Positions 1 through 6,309 of a DNA stretch of 13,396 nucleotides are shown here, one piece after another. The position numbers and the translations under genes are program-made. Every line of letters starts with the position of its first letter. Within the stretch, counting starts at the first letter, position 1. This DNA is from Acidimicrobiaceae bacterium (GTDB taxonomy: Bacteria; Actinomycetota; Acidimicrobiia; Acidimicrobiales; Bog-793), in the NCBI GenBank assembly GCA_027306715.1, contig DAHUZG010000217.1, positions 1 to 13,396 on the forward strand, written 5' to 3'. Below the pieces are notes generated by a model. It was not told the DNA's origin and did not search any database. It was given only the letters and a program-made list of their open reading frames with translations.

Positions 1-213
1 CGGGCGGGGCCGCCCGCGCCTCGACCGGGGAGGCCGGCTGGCTCGGGTCCGGGGGCGCCGAGCCGGCCGGCCCCCCGCCGCACGCCGGCCACAACACCCG
101 GGGGGGGCGCCCGGGGCGAGCAGGGCGCGACCGTTGATGGGCATTCGGCCAGCGTGACCCGCTGCGGGCGGGCCGAATGGGCCGACTGCGCAGCCGGCTG
201 CGAGACTGGGCAG
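1..213. other. GC-rich leader before pncB, no supported gene
   Basis: This stretch is extremely GC-rich, with a run of eight G around 100-107. The pncB frame is open from the left edge, but its translation here is Gly/Pro/Arg/Ala low-complexity sequence and unlikely to be protein. Another plus-strand frame enters from the left edge and stops at TGA 135-137. It could be the 3' tail of an upstream gene, but its 44 residues show no recognisable domain. I see no clear promoter. The pncB promoter probably lies here. Confidence 0.3.
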
Positions 214-1539
214 GTGAGCACCGCCTCGCTCGTCACCGACCTCTACGAGCTGACCATGGCAGCGAGCTACCTCACTCGTGGAATGACCGCCACGGCCACC
301 TTCAGCTGCTTCGTGCGACGATTCCCGCCCGGTCGCGGCTATCTCGTCGCCGCAGGGCTCGAAGATGTCGTCGAGTACCTCGAGGGCTTCCACCTCGACG
401 ACGACGACCTGGCAGCGATCGGTCGCCTCGGCTTCGACAGCGCCGCTCTCGAGGCCTTCGCCGGCCTGCGCTTCACCGGCGATGTCGTCGCCGTGCCGGA
501 GGGCACCCTCGTCGGTACCGGCGAGCCGCTTGTCGAGGTGACCGCGCCGATCGCCGAGGCGCAGCTCGTCGAGACCGGCATCCTCAACCGGCTCACCTAC
601 CAGAGCGCGATCGCCACCAAGGCCGCCCGCTGTCGGGTCGCCGCGGCGGAGCAGATCGAGCTCATCGAGTTCGGGCTGAGGCGGGCCCACGGCACCGAGG
701 CGGGTATGGCCGGTGCCCGGGGGGCAGCGATCGCGGGATTCGCGGCGACGAGCAACGTCGAAGCGGCGCTGCGCTTCGGGTTGCGGGCGTCGGGCACGAT
801 GGCGCACTCCTACGTCGAGGCGTTCCCCTCCGAGCTCGACGCCTTCATCGCCTTCGGCTCGCAGTTCCCGGAACGCTCGACCTTCCTCGTCGACACCTAC
901 GACACCCTCACCGGTGTCGACCACGCCATCGAGGTGATCCGCCAGCTCGACCTCGGCAAGCGGGCGGCGATCCGCATCGACTCCGGCGACCTCCCCACCC
1001 TGGCGGTGGCGGCGCGCCGTCGCCTCGACGACAACGGCCTGCCGGCGGTGCGGATCTTCGCCTCGGGAAACCTCGACGAAGGTGGGTTGGCACGGCTGGT
1101 CGCCCTCGGCGCCCCCGTCGATGCCGCCGGGGTGGGAACCCGCCTGGCGGTAAGCGCCGACGCCCCTTACCTCGAGAGCGCGTACAAGCTCGTCGCCTAC
1201 GACGGGCGGCCGGTGGCCAAGCAGTCAGCCGGCAAGGCCAGCCTGCCCGGCGCCAAGCAGGTGTTCCGGTCCCCAGGGCTGGTGGACGTGCTGGCGCTTC
1301 GCTCGGAGCCCGTTCCCGCCGGGAGCACGGCGCTGCTCGAGCCGGTGATCGCCGGCGGCCGCCGGATCGGCCCTCGCCCGTCACCCGCCGCCGCCGTCAG
1401 CCTCGCCCGGCGCCGCTTCGAGGCCGACCTCGCCGAGCTGCCGGCGGCGGCGGCGGCGCTCGTCGACCCGCATCCGCTCGCCCCGAGCTTGAGCCCGGCC
1501 CTCGCCGCGCTGACCGACGAGGTGCGCTCGGGGCGCTGA
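214..1539 (+). CDS. pncB: nicotinate phosphoribosyltransferase
   Basis: This enzyme joins nicotinate to PRPP, with ATP hydrolysis, to give nicotinate mononucleotide, the first step of the Preiss-Handler NAD salvage route in the cytoplasm. The 441-residue product has the family landmarks: TDLYELTMA at 8-16, EFGLRRAHG at 152-160, GTMAHS at 194-199 with the probable phosphorylated catalytic His198, DTYDT at 227-231 and RIDSGDL at 254-260 (phosphoribosyl binding). The length fits the bacterial family. I chose GTG 214 because homologous proteins begin right before the TDLYELTM segment. An in-frame GTG at 154 would add 20 Cys/Gly-rich residues unlike the family. No strong ribosome site is visible before either start. 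The gene converges on the small minus-strand gene, with 18 bp between the stops. Identity is close to certain; the start is less so. Confidence 0.96.
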   Translation: MSTASLVTDLYELTMAASYLTRGMTATATFSCFVRRFPPGRGYLVAAGLEDVVEYLEGFHLDDDDLAAIGRLGFDSAALEAFAGLRFTGDVVAVPEGTLVGTGEPLVEVTAPIAEAQLVETGILNRLTYQSAIATKAARCRVAAAEQIELIEFGLRRAHGTEAGMAGARGAAIAGFAATSNVEAALRFGLRASGTMAHSYVEAFPSELDAFIAFGSQFPERSTFLVDTYDTLTGVDHAIEVIRQLDLGKRAAIRIDSGDLPTLAVAARRRLDDNGLPAVRIFASGNLDEGGLARLVALGAPVDAAGVGTRLAVSADAPYLESAYKLVAYDGRPVAKQSAGKASLPGAKQVFRSPGLVDVLALRSEPVPAGSTALLEPVIAGGRRIGPRPSPAAAVSLARRRFEADLAELPAAAAALVDPHPLAPSLSPALAALTDEVRSGR

Positions 1540-1557
1540 GCGGCGAGTGCGCCGGCC

Positions 1558-1869
1558 TCAGCCCTCGACCCGGTCGGAGTCGCTGCTGTTGCGCGCGCCG
1601 ACGATACGATCGAGGGCACGGTAGAGCAGGTCCCAGGCGCCGAGCTGGCGGCGCGGGAAGGACTCCACCCTGCCGTGCAGGGTCTCGCCCGACCACGGGT
1701 TGTACGGCGGCGGGTCGTAGAGCTCGACGTCGTAGTTGCCGAGCTCAGCGGTGCCGAGATGGTCGTTGCGCATCACCGCCCGGGCGATGTTGGTGTGGGG
1801 GCGGCTCTGCTCACGCGGATCGTCCAGGTCCGCGTCGTCAGGCCAGCGCTCGATCTTGACGATGATCAC
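1558..1869 (-). CDS. small conserved protein of unknown function
   Basis: A 103-residue soluble protein with no signal peptide, membrane segment or cysteine pair. It begins MIIVKIERWP, has a middle GNYDVELYDPPPYNPW (a short beta-strand-like core with an aromatic/Pro turn), and ends with a GRVESFPR then LGAWDLLYRAL helix. From memory this layout (an IVKIE-type first strand, a GNYDV-type motif, then R-V-x-x-F-x-R before a C-terminal helix) recurs in small hypothetical proteins of several phyla, but I know of no assigned function. The start is GTG (minus strand, 1869-1867), preceded by a good GGAGG-type ribosome site about 10 nt away. The codon pattern is like its neighbours. It converges on pncB and is divergent from the EF-G-like gene. 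No catalytic residue set is apparent. Confidence 0.8.
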   Translation of the reverse strand: MIIVKIERWPDDADLDDPREQSRPHTNIARAVMRNDHLGTAELGNYDVELYDPPPYNPWSGETLHGRVESFPRRQLGAWDLLYRALDRIVGARNSSDSDRVEG

Positions 1870-2000
1870 CGCCTACCTCGCCTCCGCCGGGGGTGGGTCG
1901 GCGCGCCGATCGGGCTCGGCGGCACAGGTTTCCCGGGGTCATGATAGGTGGCACCGCAGCGGGAAGAGATCGCTGCCCGGAAGCGAAGTGAGGTGGCCGC
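1870..2000. promoter_or_regulatory. divergent intergenic region between small gene and EF-G-like gene
   Basis: This 131-bp region must hold the start signals of both divergent genes. AGTGAGGTGG just before ATG 2001 is a good ribosome site for the EF-G-like gene. On the minus strand, a TATCAT hexamer (complement of 1941-1946) resembles a -10 box for the small gene, with a leader of about 70 nt, but no convincing -35 box sits upstream. Only the ribosome sites are firm. Confidence 0.35.
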
Positions 2001-4070
2001 ATGACCGCTGGCCTGCCTGTACGGGTACACACTGTCGCCCTGGTCGGCCACGGCGGATCCGGCAAGACCACGCTCGCCGAGGCGCTGCTCCACCAGGCCG
2101 GCGTCGTCGCCCGCCCCGGGCGGGTCGAGGACGGCACGACCGTCTGCGACTTCGAGCCCGAGGAGCTCCGACGCCACCTCTCGGTGTCGATGGCTGTCGC
2201 CGCCTTCGAGCACGCCGGCCACAAGGTGAACGTCATCGACACGCCCGGCTTCGCCGACTTCATCGTCGACGTCCAGCTCGCTCTCGACGCCGCCGACATC
2301 GCCGTGTTCGTCGTCAGCGCCGTCGACGGGGTGCAGGTGCAGACGGAGGTCATCTGGCGCCTCGCCCAGCGCGCCGGCGTACCGCGGCTGATCTTCATCA
2401 ACAAGCTCGACCACGAGCGGGCAGGCTACGAGCAGACGCTCGAGCAGCTGCAGACGACCTTCGGCAGCGGGGTGGCGCCGCTCGAGATGCCGATCGTGCG
2501 CGACGGTCGCTTCGTCGGCGTCGCCGACCTCCTCGCCGACGAGGCGATCACGTACTCCGCCGCCGGCGACGGGCCGCCGAGCGCCGCGAGCGGCCCGATC
2601 CCCGAGGAGATGGCCGAGCTCGAGCACCGCGTGCGCGACAGCCTCGTCGAAGGCATCGTCGTCGCCGACGACGGTCTGATGGAACGCTACCTCGAGGGCG
2701 ACGTGCCGTCGGCGGCCGAGCTCGAGGAGACGCTCGCCGTCGGGATCGAGTCCTCGAACGTCTTCCCCGTGCTCTGCGGCTCGGCGCTCACCGGCGTGGC
2801 GGTCGGTCGGCTGGCCGACTTCATCTGCGAGATCGGCCACGAGCGCCCGGTGCGGGCCCGCGCCGGGGACCAGATCCTCGAGATCCCCCGCGACCCATCC
2901 GGGCAACCGCTCGCGCGTGTCGTGAAGACAACGACGGACCCGTTCATCGGCAAGGTCTCGCTGCTCGAGGTGGTCTCCGGCACATTGCGTCCCGACGTCG
3001 TGCTCGTCAACACGCGTACGCGCGCCGAGGAGCGGCTGCACGTGCTCGAGACCCTCGTCGGCAAGACCGCCTCACCGGTCTCCGAGGCACGTGCGGGCGA
3101 CCTCGTCGCCGTGCCGAAGCTCGGCGATGTCCGCGTCGGCGACACCCTCGCACCGAGAGGGGCACCGGTCGAGGTGCCGCTCCCCGACCTCGCCCAGCCG
3201 GCGCTCGCCATCGCCGTGCGCCCGAGGAGCCGCGGCGACGAGGACCGCCTGATGACGGGGCTGCACCGTCTCGAGGAGGAGGACCCCGGACTGTTCGTGC
3301 GCCGGGACGACGAGACGCACCAGACCGTCGTCAGCGGGCTCGGGGAGACCCACCTCGCCGTCGTCGAGGAGCGGTTGTCGCGGAAGTTCCACGTCGACGT
3401 CGAGCGCGACGAGTTGCTCATCCCCTACCGGGAGACGATCAGCAAATCCGCCGAGGCGGAGGGGCGGCACAAGAAGCAGACCGGCGGCCACGGCCAGTTC
3501 GGCGTCTGCCACTTGCGGCTCGAGCCGCTCGGGCGCGGCGAGGGCTTCCTCTTCGTCGACGAGGTGGTCGGGGGCGCCATCCCGCGCCAGTTCATCCCCG
3601 CAGTCGAGAAGGGCGTCCGGCGGGCGATGCGACAGGGCGGCGTGCTCGGGTTCCCGGTCGTCGACGTCAAGGTCACCGTCGACGACGGCAAGTTCCACCC
3701 CGTCGACTCCTCCGAGGCGAGCTTCGAGATGGCAGGCGCCCTCGGCTTCGGCGAGGCGCTGCGCCAGGCCGGCCCGGTGCCGCTCGAGCCCGTCTCCCGG
3801 CTCGAGGTCCACGTGCCGATGCGGTTCCAGGGCGACGTCCTCGGCGACATCAACACCCGCCGCGCCCGGGTCCTTTCGAGCGAGCCGGACGAGGACGGTG
3901 ACCAAGTCATCGTCGCCCTCGTGCCGACGGCGGAGCTGCGACGTTACGCGATCGAGCTGCGAGCCCTCTCCGGAGGCTACGGGCGATTCTCGGCCAGCCA
4001 CGACCACTACGACGTCGTTCCGGCCGCCCAGGTCGAGAAGCTCGCCAAGGTGGGGGCTGCCGCGTCCTGA
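2001..4070 (+). CDS. elongation factor G-like GTPase (EF-G2 type)
   Basis: A translational GTPase of 689 residues with the full EF-G layout. The G domain has P-loop GHGGSGKT (16-23), DTPG (80-83), NKLD (134-137) and a late GSA motif. Domains II, III, IV (GGHGQFGVCHL region) and V follow, ending at a typical C-terminus. Two features separate it from canonical EF-G: the P-loop reads GHGGSGKT instead of GHIDAGKT, and the switch I segment after GTTVCD lacks the RGIT sequence (it reads RRHLS). Both are typical of the EF-G-like/EF-G2 branch, which occurs beside a true EF-G and whose role is unsettled; as I recall, the mycobacterial member does not replace EF-G. ATG 2001 has a GAGGTGG ribosome site at good spacing. 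No rpsL, rpsG or tuf lies nearby, which also argues against the canonical fusA. The stop codon falls inside a tandem repeat. Confidence 0.93.
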   Translation: MTAGLPVRVHTVALVGHGGSGKTTLAEALLHQAGVVARPGRVEDGTTVCDFEPEELRRHLSVSMAVAAFEHAGHKVNVIDTPGFADFIVDVQLALDAADIAVFVVSAVDGVQVQTEVIWRLAQRAGVPRLIFINKLDHERAGYEQTLEQLQTTFGSGVAPLEMPIVRDGRFVGVADLLADEAITYSAAGDGPPSAASGPIPEEMAELEHRVRDSLVEGIVVADDGLMERYLEGDVPSAAELEETLAVGIESSNVFPVLCGSALTGVAVGRLADFICEIGHERPVRARAGDQILEIPRDPSGQPLARVVKTTTDPFIGKVSLLEVVSGTLRPDVVLVNTRTRAEERLHVLETLVGKTASPVSEARAGDLVAVPKLGDVRVGDTLAPRGAPVEVPLPDLAQPALAIAVRPRSRGDEDRLMTGLHRLEEEDPGLFVRRDDETHQTVVSGLGETHLAVVEERLSRKFHVDVERDELLIPYRETISKSAEAEGRHKKQTGGHGQFGVCHLRLEPLGRGEGFLFVDEVVGGAIPRQFIPAVEKGVRRAMRQGGVLGFPVVDVKVTVDDGKFHPVDSSEASFEMAGALGFGEALRQAGPVPLEPVSRLEVHVPMRFQGDVLGDINTRRARVLSSEPDEDGDQVIVALVPTAELRRYAIELRALSGGYGRFSASHDHYDVVPAAQVEKLAKVGAAAS

Positions 4071-4119
4071 GCCGGGGCGTCCCGAGCCGGGGCGTCCTGA
4101 GCCGGGGCGTCCCGAGCTC
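4063..4119. repeat. 15-bp tandem repeat over the EF-G-like stop codon
   Basis: Three 15-bp units, cgtcctgagccgggg with a single t/c difference in the middle copy, run from 4063 to 4107. A partial fourth unit reaches 4119. The EF-G-like stop codon TGA (4068-4070) lies in the first unit. The other copies are untranslated in that frame because the first one already stops it. Copy number may vary between strains. Confidence 0.85.
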
Positions 4120-4127
4120 GGCTCAGG
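4096..4127. terminator. GC-rich hairpin after the EF-G-like gene
   Basis: CCTGAGCCG (4096-4104) and CGGCTCAGG (4119-4127) form a perfect 9-bp inverted repeat with a 14-nt loop. A further G-T and G-C pair are possible inside. It lies 26 bp after the EF-G-like stop, between convergent genes. No T-run follows, as is common in high-GC actinobacteria. Terminator function is inferred from position and structure. Confidence 0.5.
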
Positions 4128-4161
4128 CGCCGGCCGAATTCAACGCCGGTTGGCCGGCGCC
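4126..4161. terminator. second inverted repeat, at the end of the minus-strand hydrolase gene
   Basis: GGCGCCGGCC (4126-4135) and GGCCGGCGCC (4152-4161) are a perfect 10-bp inverted repeat with a 16-nt loop. The stop codon of the minus-strand hydrolase gene (4140-4142) sits in the loop. With the neighbouring hairpin at 4096-4127 it probably forms a two-way termination zone between convergent genes. There is no T-run. Confidence 0.45.
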
Positions 4162-6128
4162 GGCGGGGCGGCCGGCGACGGCGATCCCTGCTGGCCAAGC
4201 GCCGGCCGGCGGCGCTCGAGGGCGTCGTCACAACCCGGAGCGCTGGCGCGACCGAAGTGGGAGAGGACGAACTCGCAGACGACAGCGGTCGCCTCGGCAC
4301 GCGCCTCGGCCCCGAACAGCGTGTGGTCGCTGCCGGGCAGGACCTTGAGCTGCACGAGCCCCGAGCGCTCGAGCCGGCGCATCGTCCAGCGCCCGCGCCG
4401 GGTGAACTGGCGGCTCTCGAGGTCGCCGCAGACGAGCAGCACGCGCACGTCGCGTTCGGCGAGCCTCTCGATCGGGATCGCGGGACTCGTGTAGAGGCCG
4501 AGCTGCGAGAGGACCCACCAGACGGCAGCAGGCACGCGCCGGTCGCCGAGGTCGACGAGCCAGCGGTAACGCATCAGCGGCTTGATCCAGCCGTCGTACG
4601 GGCGCACGGCGTTGCGGTCGGATGCGAGCTCGCCCCCCTCGCGCACCTCCTCGGGGTCGAAATTGAGGAACGGGTTGATCGCCACCACGCCACGGGCGCC
4701 GAGGGCGATGCCGCCCTCGATCGAGTGGTAGGCGCCGGCGCAAAGCCCGGAGAGGACGACACCGTCGGGGTTGTCCTCCTCGAGCGCCTTCACCGCAGCG
4801 GCGATGTCCTCGAGCGCCTCCAGCGGATACACCAGCTCACGCCGCTGGCCCGGCCGCGTCGGGCTCTCGCCCAGACCGCTCAGGTCGATCCGCACCGCCC
4901 GCATGCCGCCGGCGGCGAGGCGGCGGCTGAGATCGACCCACAGCCTCGACGGCCCCGTGTGGTGGATCAGCCCCGCATTGAGGAAGAGCATCGTGGGACC
5001 GCGAGCGCCTTCGGCCGGCGCCGACTCGACGGCGAACAGGCCGAGTGGGCCGAGATGCCGTGCCCGCTCGCAGATGAGCGCCCCGTGCTCGGCGAATCTG
5101 GCCTCGGCACGGGGCAGGTGGCCGAGGTCGAGCTCGGACGGCGGACCGCCGCCGAGCTGGCGTTGCAACCAGTCGTCGAGCAGCTCGAGGGTGTGCTCGG
5201 GCACGGCCGAGGAGTCAGGGAGCGCGTCCACGAACTCCGGCTGGCCCGCTGCCTCGGTGACCTCGGCCTGCCACCGGGCGAGAGGGGCGACGAGCCGGCG
5301 GTTCGGAGCTCGCTCGGCGCGAACGAGCGCGAGCACAGCAGGAGCCGGCCGGGACTCGAGTCCGGCCAGCTCGAAGGCCTCCAGCTCGGCGACGAGCGCG
5401 CCGTCAAGGACGGCGCCGAGCACCTCGACATCTGCGGTGACCGCTCCGTCGGCTGTGCCACCGCTACGGTCGGAACCCGAAGCCTGATCGGCGCCCTGCG
5501 GGGCGCCGGCGGCGGGATCGCTCACCGCCGGCGTGCGCGGGCGCGCGTCGCCCGAACGGCTGTCGGAAGGGCCGATGCTGAGGGCGCGCAGTGCCACCTG
5601 CTCGCGCACGAAGGAACGGCCCGAGCTGCACGGGTCCCAGAGGGCGGCGGCATCGACCCCGGCGCGGGCTGCGGCGCGCGCCGCCAGCAGCGCTCCCATC
5701 CGCAGACCGACCACGCCCACCCGTTCAGCACGTAGCGAGCGCAGAAGCGACAGCGCCGCGCAGATGTCGGCCGTCCAGGCTTCGACACAGCCGGAACCAG
5801 CCGCCGATCCCGCCGAGTCCCCCGTTCCGCGGTAGTCGAAGCGGAGGGCGGCGATGCCGCCGGCGGCGAGACGGCAAGCGAGGCGGCGCAGACCCTTGTG
5901 AGCAGAGAGGGCCTCCACCCCGAGTGGGGGGCAGATGGCGACTGCGCCACGGACGGTGGCGCAGGCCGGCAGGTGGAGAACGCCGAACACCGGCTCGTCG
6001 GCGCCGCCGAAGAAGACAGGGATCTCGCTCGACTGTCCGCGCTCTGACTGTCCTCGGTCGGACTGTCCGCGCTCGGACGGTCCCCGGCACGCAACGGCCA
6101 GTGAGGACCTCCCCTCGTCACGCCTCAT
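4140..6128 (-). CDS. tandem double alpha/beta-hydrolase protein (left paralogue)
   Basis: A 662-residue protein with two alpha/beta-hydrolase domains. Domain 1 (about 36-330) has CPPLG (66-70), FDYRGTGDS (97-105) and a nucleophile elbow GLRMG (141-145), where Arg replaces the usual Ser, so it is probably not a Ser hydrolase. A Ser/Gly/Asp-rich low-complexity insert spans about 186-230. Domain 2 (about 378-625) has FLNAG (382-386), IDLSGLGES (414-422), elbow GLCAG (461-465) with putative nucleophile Cys463, likely acid Asp569 and His602 in GSDHTLF. The two elbow types recall the exosortase-A-associated hydrolases 2 and 1, but this comparison is from memory. No signal peptide or membrane segment is seen, so it is likely cytoplasmic. 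ATG 6128 is the only usual in-frame start near the domain. Residues 17-33 are a 5-residue repeat (S-x-R-G-Q). It is divergent from its own paralogue. The substrate is unknown. Confidence 0.85.
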   Translation of the reverse strand: MRRDEGRSSLAVACRGPSERGQSDRGQSERGQSSEIPVFFGGADEPVFGVLHLPACATVRGAVAICPPLGVEALSAHKGLRRLACRLAAGGIAALRFDYRGTGDSAGSAAGSGCVEAWTADICAALSLLRSLRAERVGVVGLRMGALLAARAAARAGVDAAALWDPCSSGRSFVREQVALRALSIGPSDSRSGDARPRTPAVSDPAAGAPQGADQASGSDRSGGTADGAVTADVEVLGAVLDGALVAELEAFELAGLESRPAPAVLALVRAERAPNRRLVAPLARWQAEVTEAAGQPEFVDALPDSSAVPEHTLELLDDWLQRQLGGGPPSELDLGHLPRAEARFAEHGALICERARHLGPLGLFAVESAPAEGARGPTMLFLNAGLIHHTGPSRLWVDLSRRLAAGGMRAVRIDLSGLGESPTRPGQRRELVYPLEALEDIAAAVKALEEDNPDGVVLSGLCAGAYHSIEGGIALGARGVVAINPFLNFDPEEVREGGELASDRNAVRPYDGWIKPLMRYRWLVDLGDRRVPAAVWWVLSQLGLYTSPAIPIERLAERDVRVLLVCGDLESRQFTRRGRWTMRRLERSGLVQLKVLPGSDHTLFGAEARAEATAVVCEFVLSHFGRASAPGCDDALERRRPALGQQGSPSPAAPPAPANRR
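6031..6090. repeat. 15-bp tandem repeat in the 5' end of the left hydrolase gene
   Basis: Three units resembling gactgtccgcgctcg begin at 6031, 6046 and 6061, and a decayed fourth runs from 6076 to 6090. On the minus strand they encode repeated S-[DE]-R-G-Q pentapeptides in front of the first hydrolase domain. The repeat probably arose by slippage and is tolerated in a disordered N-terminus. Confidence 0.85.
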
Positions 6129-6213
6129 CGCTGGCCTCGCCGCTTCTCAGGCGCCCGGCACCGGCGCCGTCGCCCCCACCCTCTGCCGACTCTTTCCCGC
6201 CTGCTGCAAGCGA

Positions 6214-6249
6214 CCAAACGCCTCTCGTCCAAACGCCCCTCGTCGTTTG
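6214..6249. promoter_or_regulatory. candidate operator with three CAAACG half-sites
   Basis: A 15-bp tandem duplication, ccaaacgcctctcgt (6214-6228) and ccaaacgcccctcgt (6229-6243), is followed by CGTTTG (6244-6249). This gives two direct CAAACG sites (6215-6220, 6230-6235) and one inverted site. The last two make a 6-bp inverted repeat with an 8-nt spacer. Position midway between divergent genes fits a regulator binding site, but no known consensus matches. Confidence 0.35.
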
Positions 6250-6277
6250 CGCTTGTCGGCCAGCGGGCACTCCGGCT

Positions 6278-6309
6278 GAGTGGGGGCCGGGGGTCGAGTG
6301 GGGGCCGGG
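6278..6309. repeat. 18-bp-spaced direct repeat at the right hydrolase start
   Basis: The 14-bp word gagtgggggccggg occurs at 6278-6291 and 6296-6309, the second ending directly before ATG 6310. Each copy carries an in-frame GTG (6280 and 6298), so the duplication also created alternative starts. The G-rich word is a possible but poor ribosome site. Confidence 0.75.

Larger units (their letters stand above)
6129..6309. promoter_or_regulatory. shared upstream region of the two divergent hydrolase paralogues
   Basis: This 181-bp region separates the two head-to-head genes and must carry both promoters. Its middle part (about 6180-6260) is clearly less GC-rich than the genes around it, as promoter DNA often is. 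It contains repeated CAAACG half-sites (listed separately) and an 18-bp direct repeat next to the right-hand start. I could not find a convincing -10/-35 pair on either strand. Confidence 0.5.

Noticed and set aside
1..137. Possible 3' end of an upstream plus-strand gene stopping at TGA 135-137
   Set aside because: Only 44 Gly/Pro/Ala-rich residues with no recognisable motif; not enough to call a gene.
177..1859. Plus-strand open frame of 560 codons across pncB and the small gene
   Set aside because: It is Arg/Pro/Gly low-complexity and overlaps pncB, whose motifs are unmistakable in the other frame.
4063..4119. CRISPR-like array
   Set aside because: Units are 15 bp and directly adjacent, with no spacers and no cas genes.
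4257..5735. Long plus-strand open frame (492 codons) opposite the left hydrolase gene
   Set aside because: Its translation is an Ala/Arg/Glu-rich shadow of the minus-strand gene without motifs, a common result of high GC. The minus frame carries two complete sets of hydrolase motifs.
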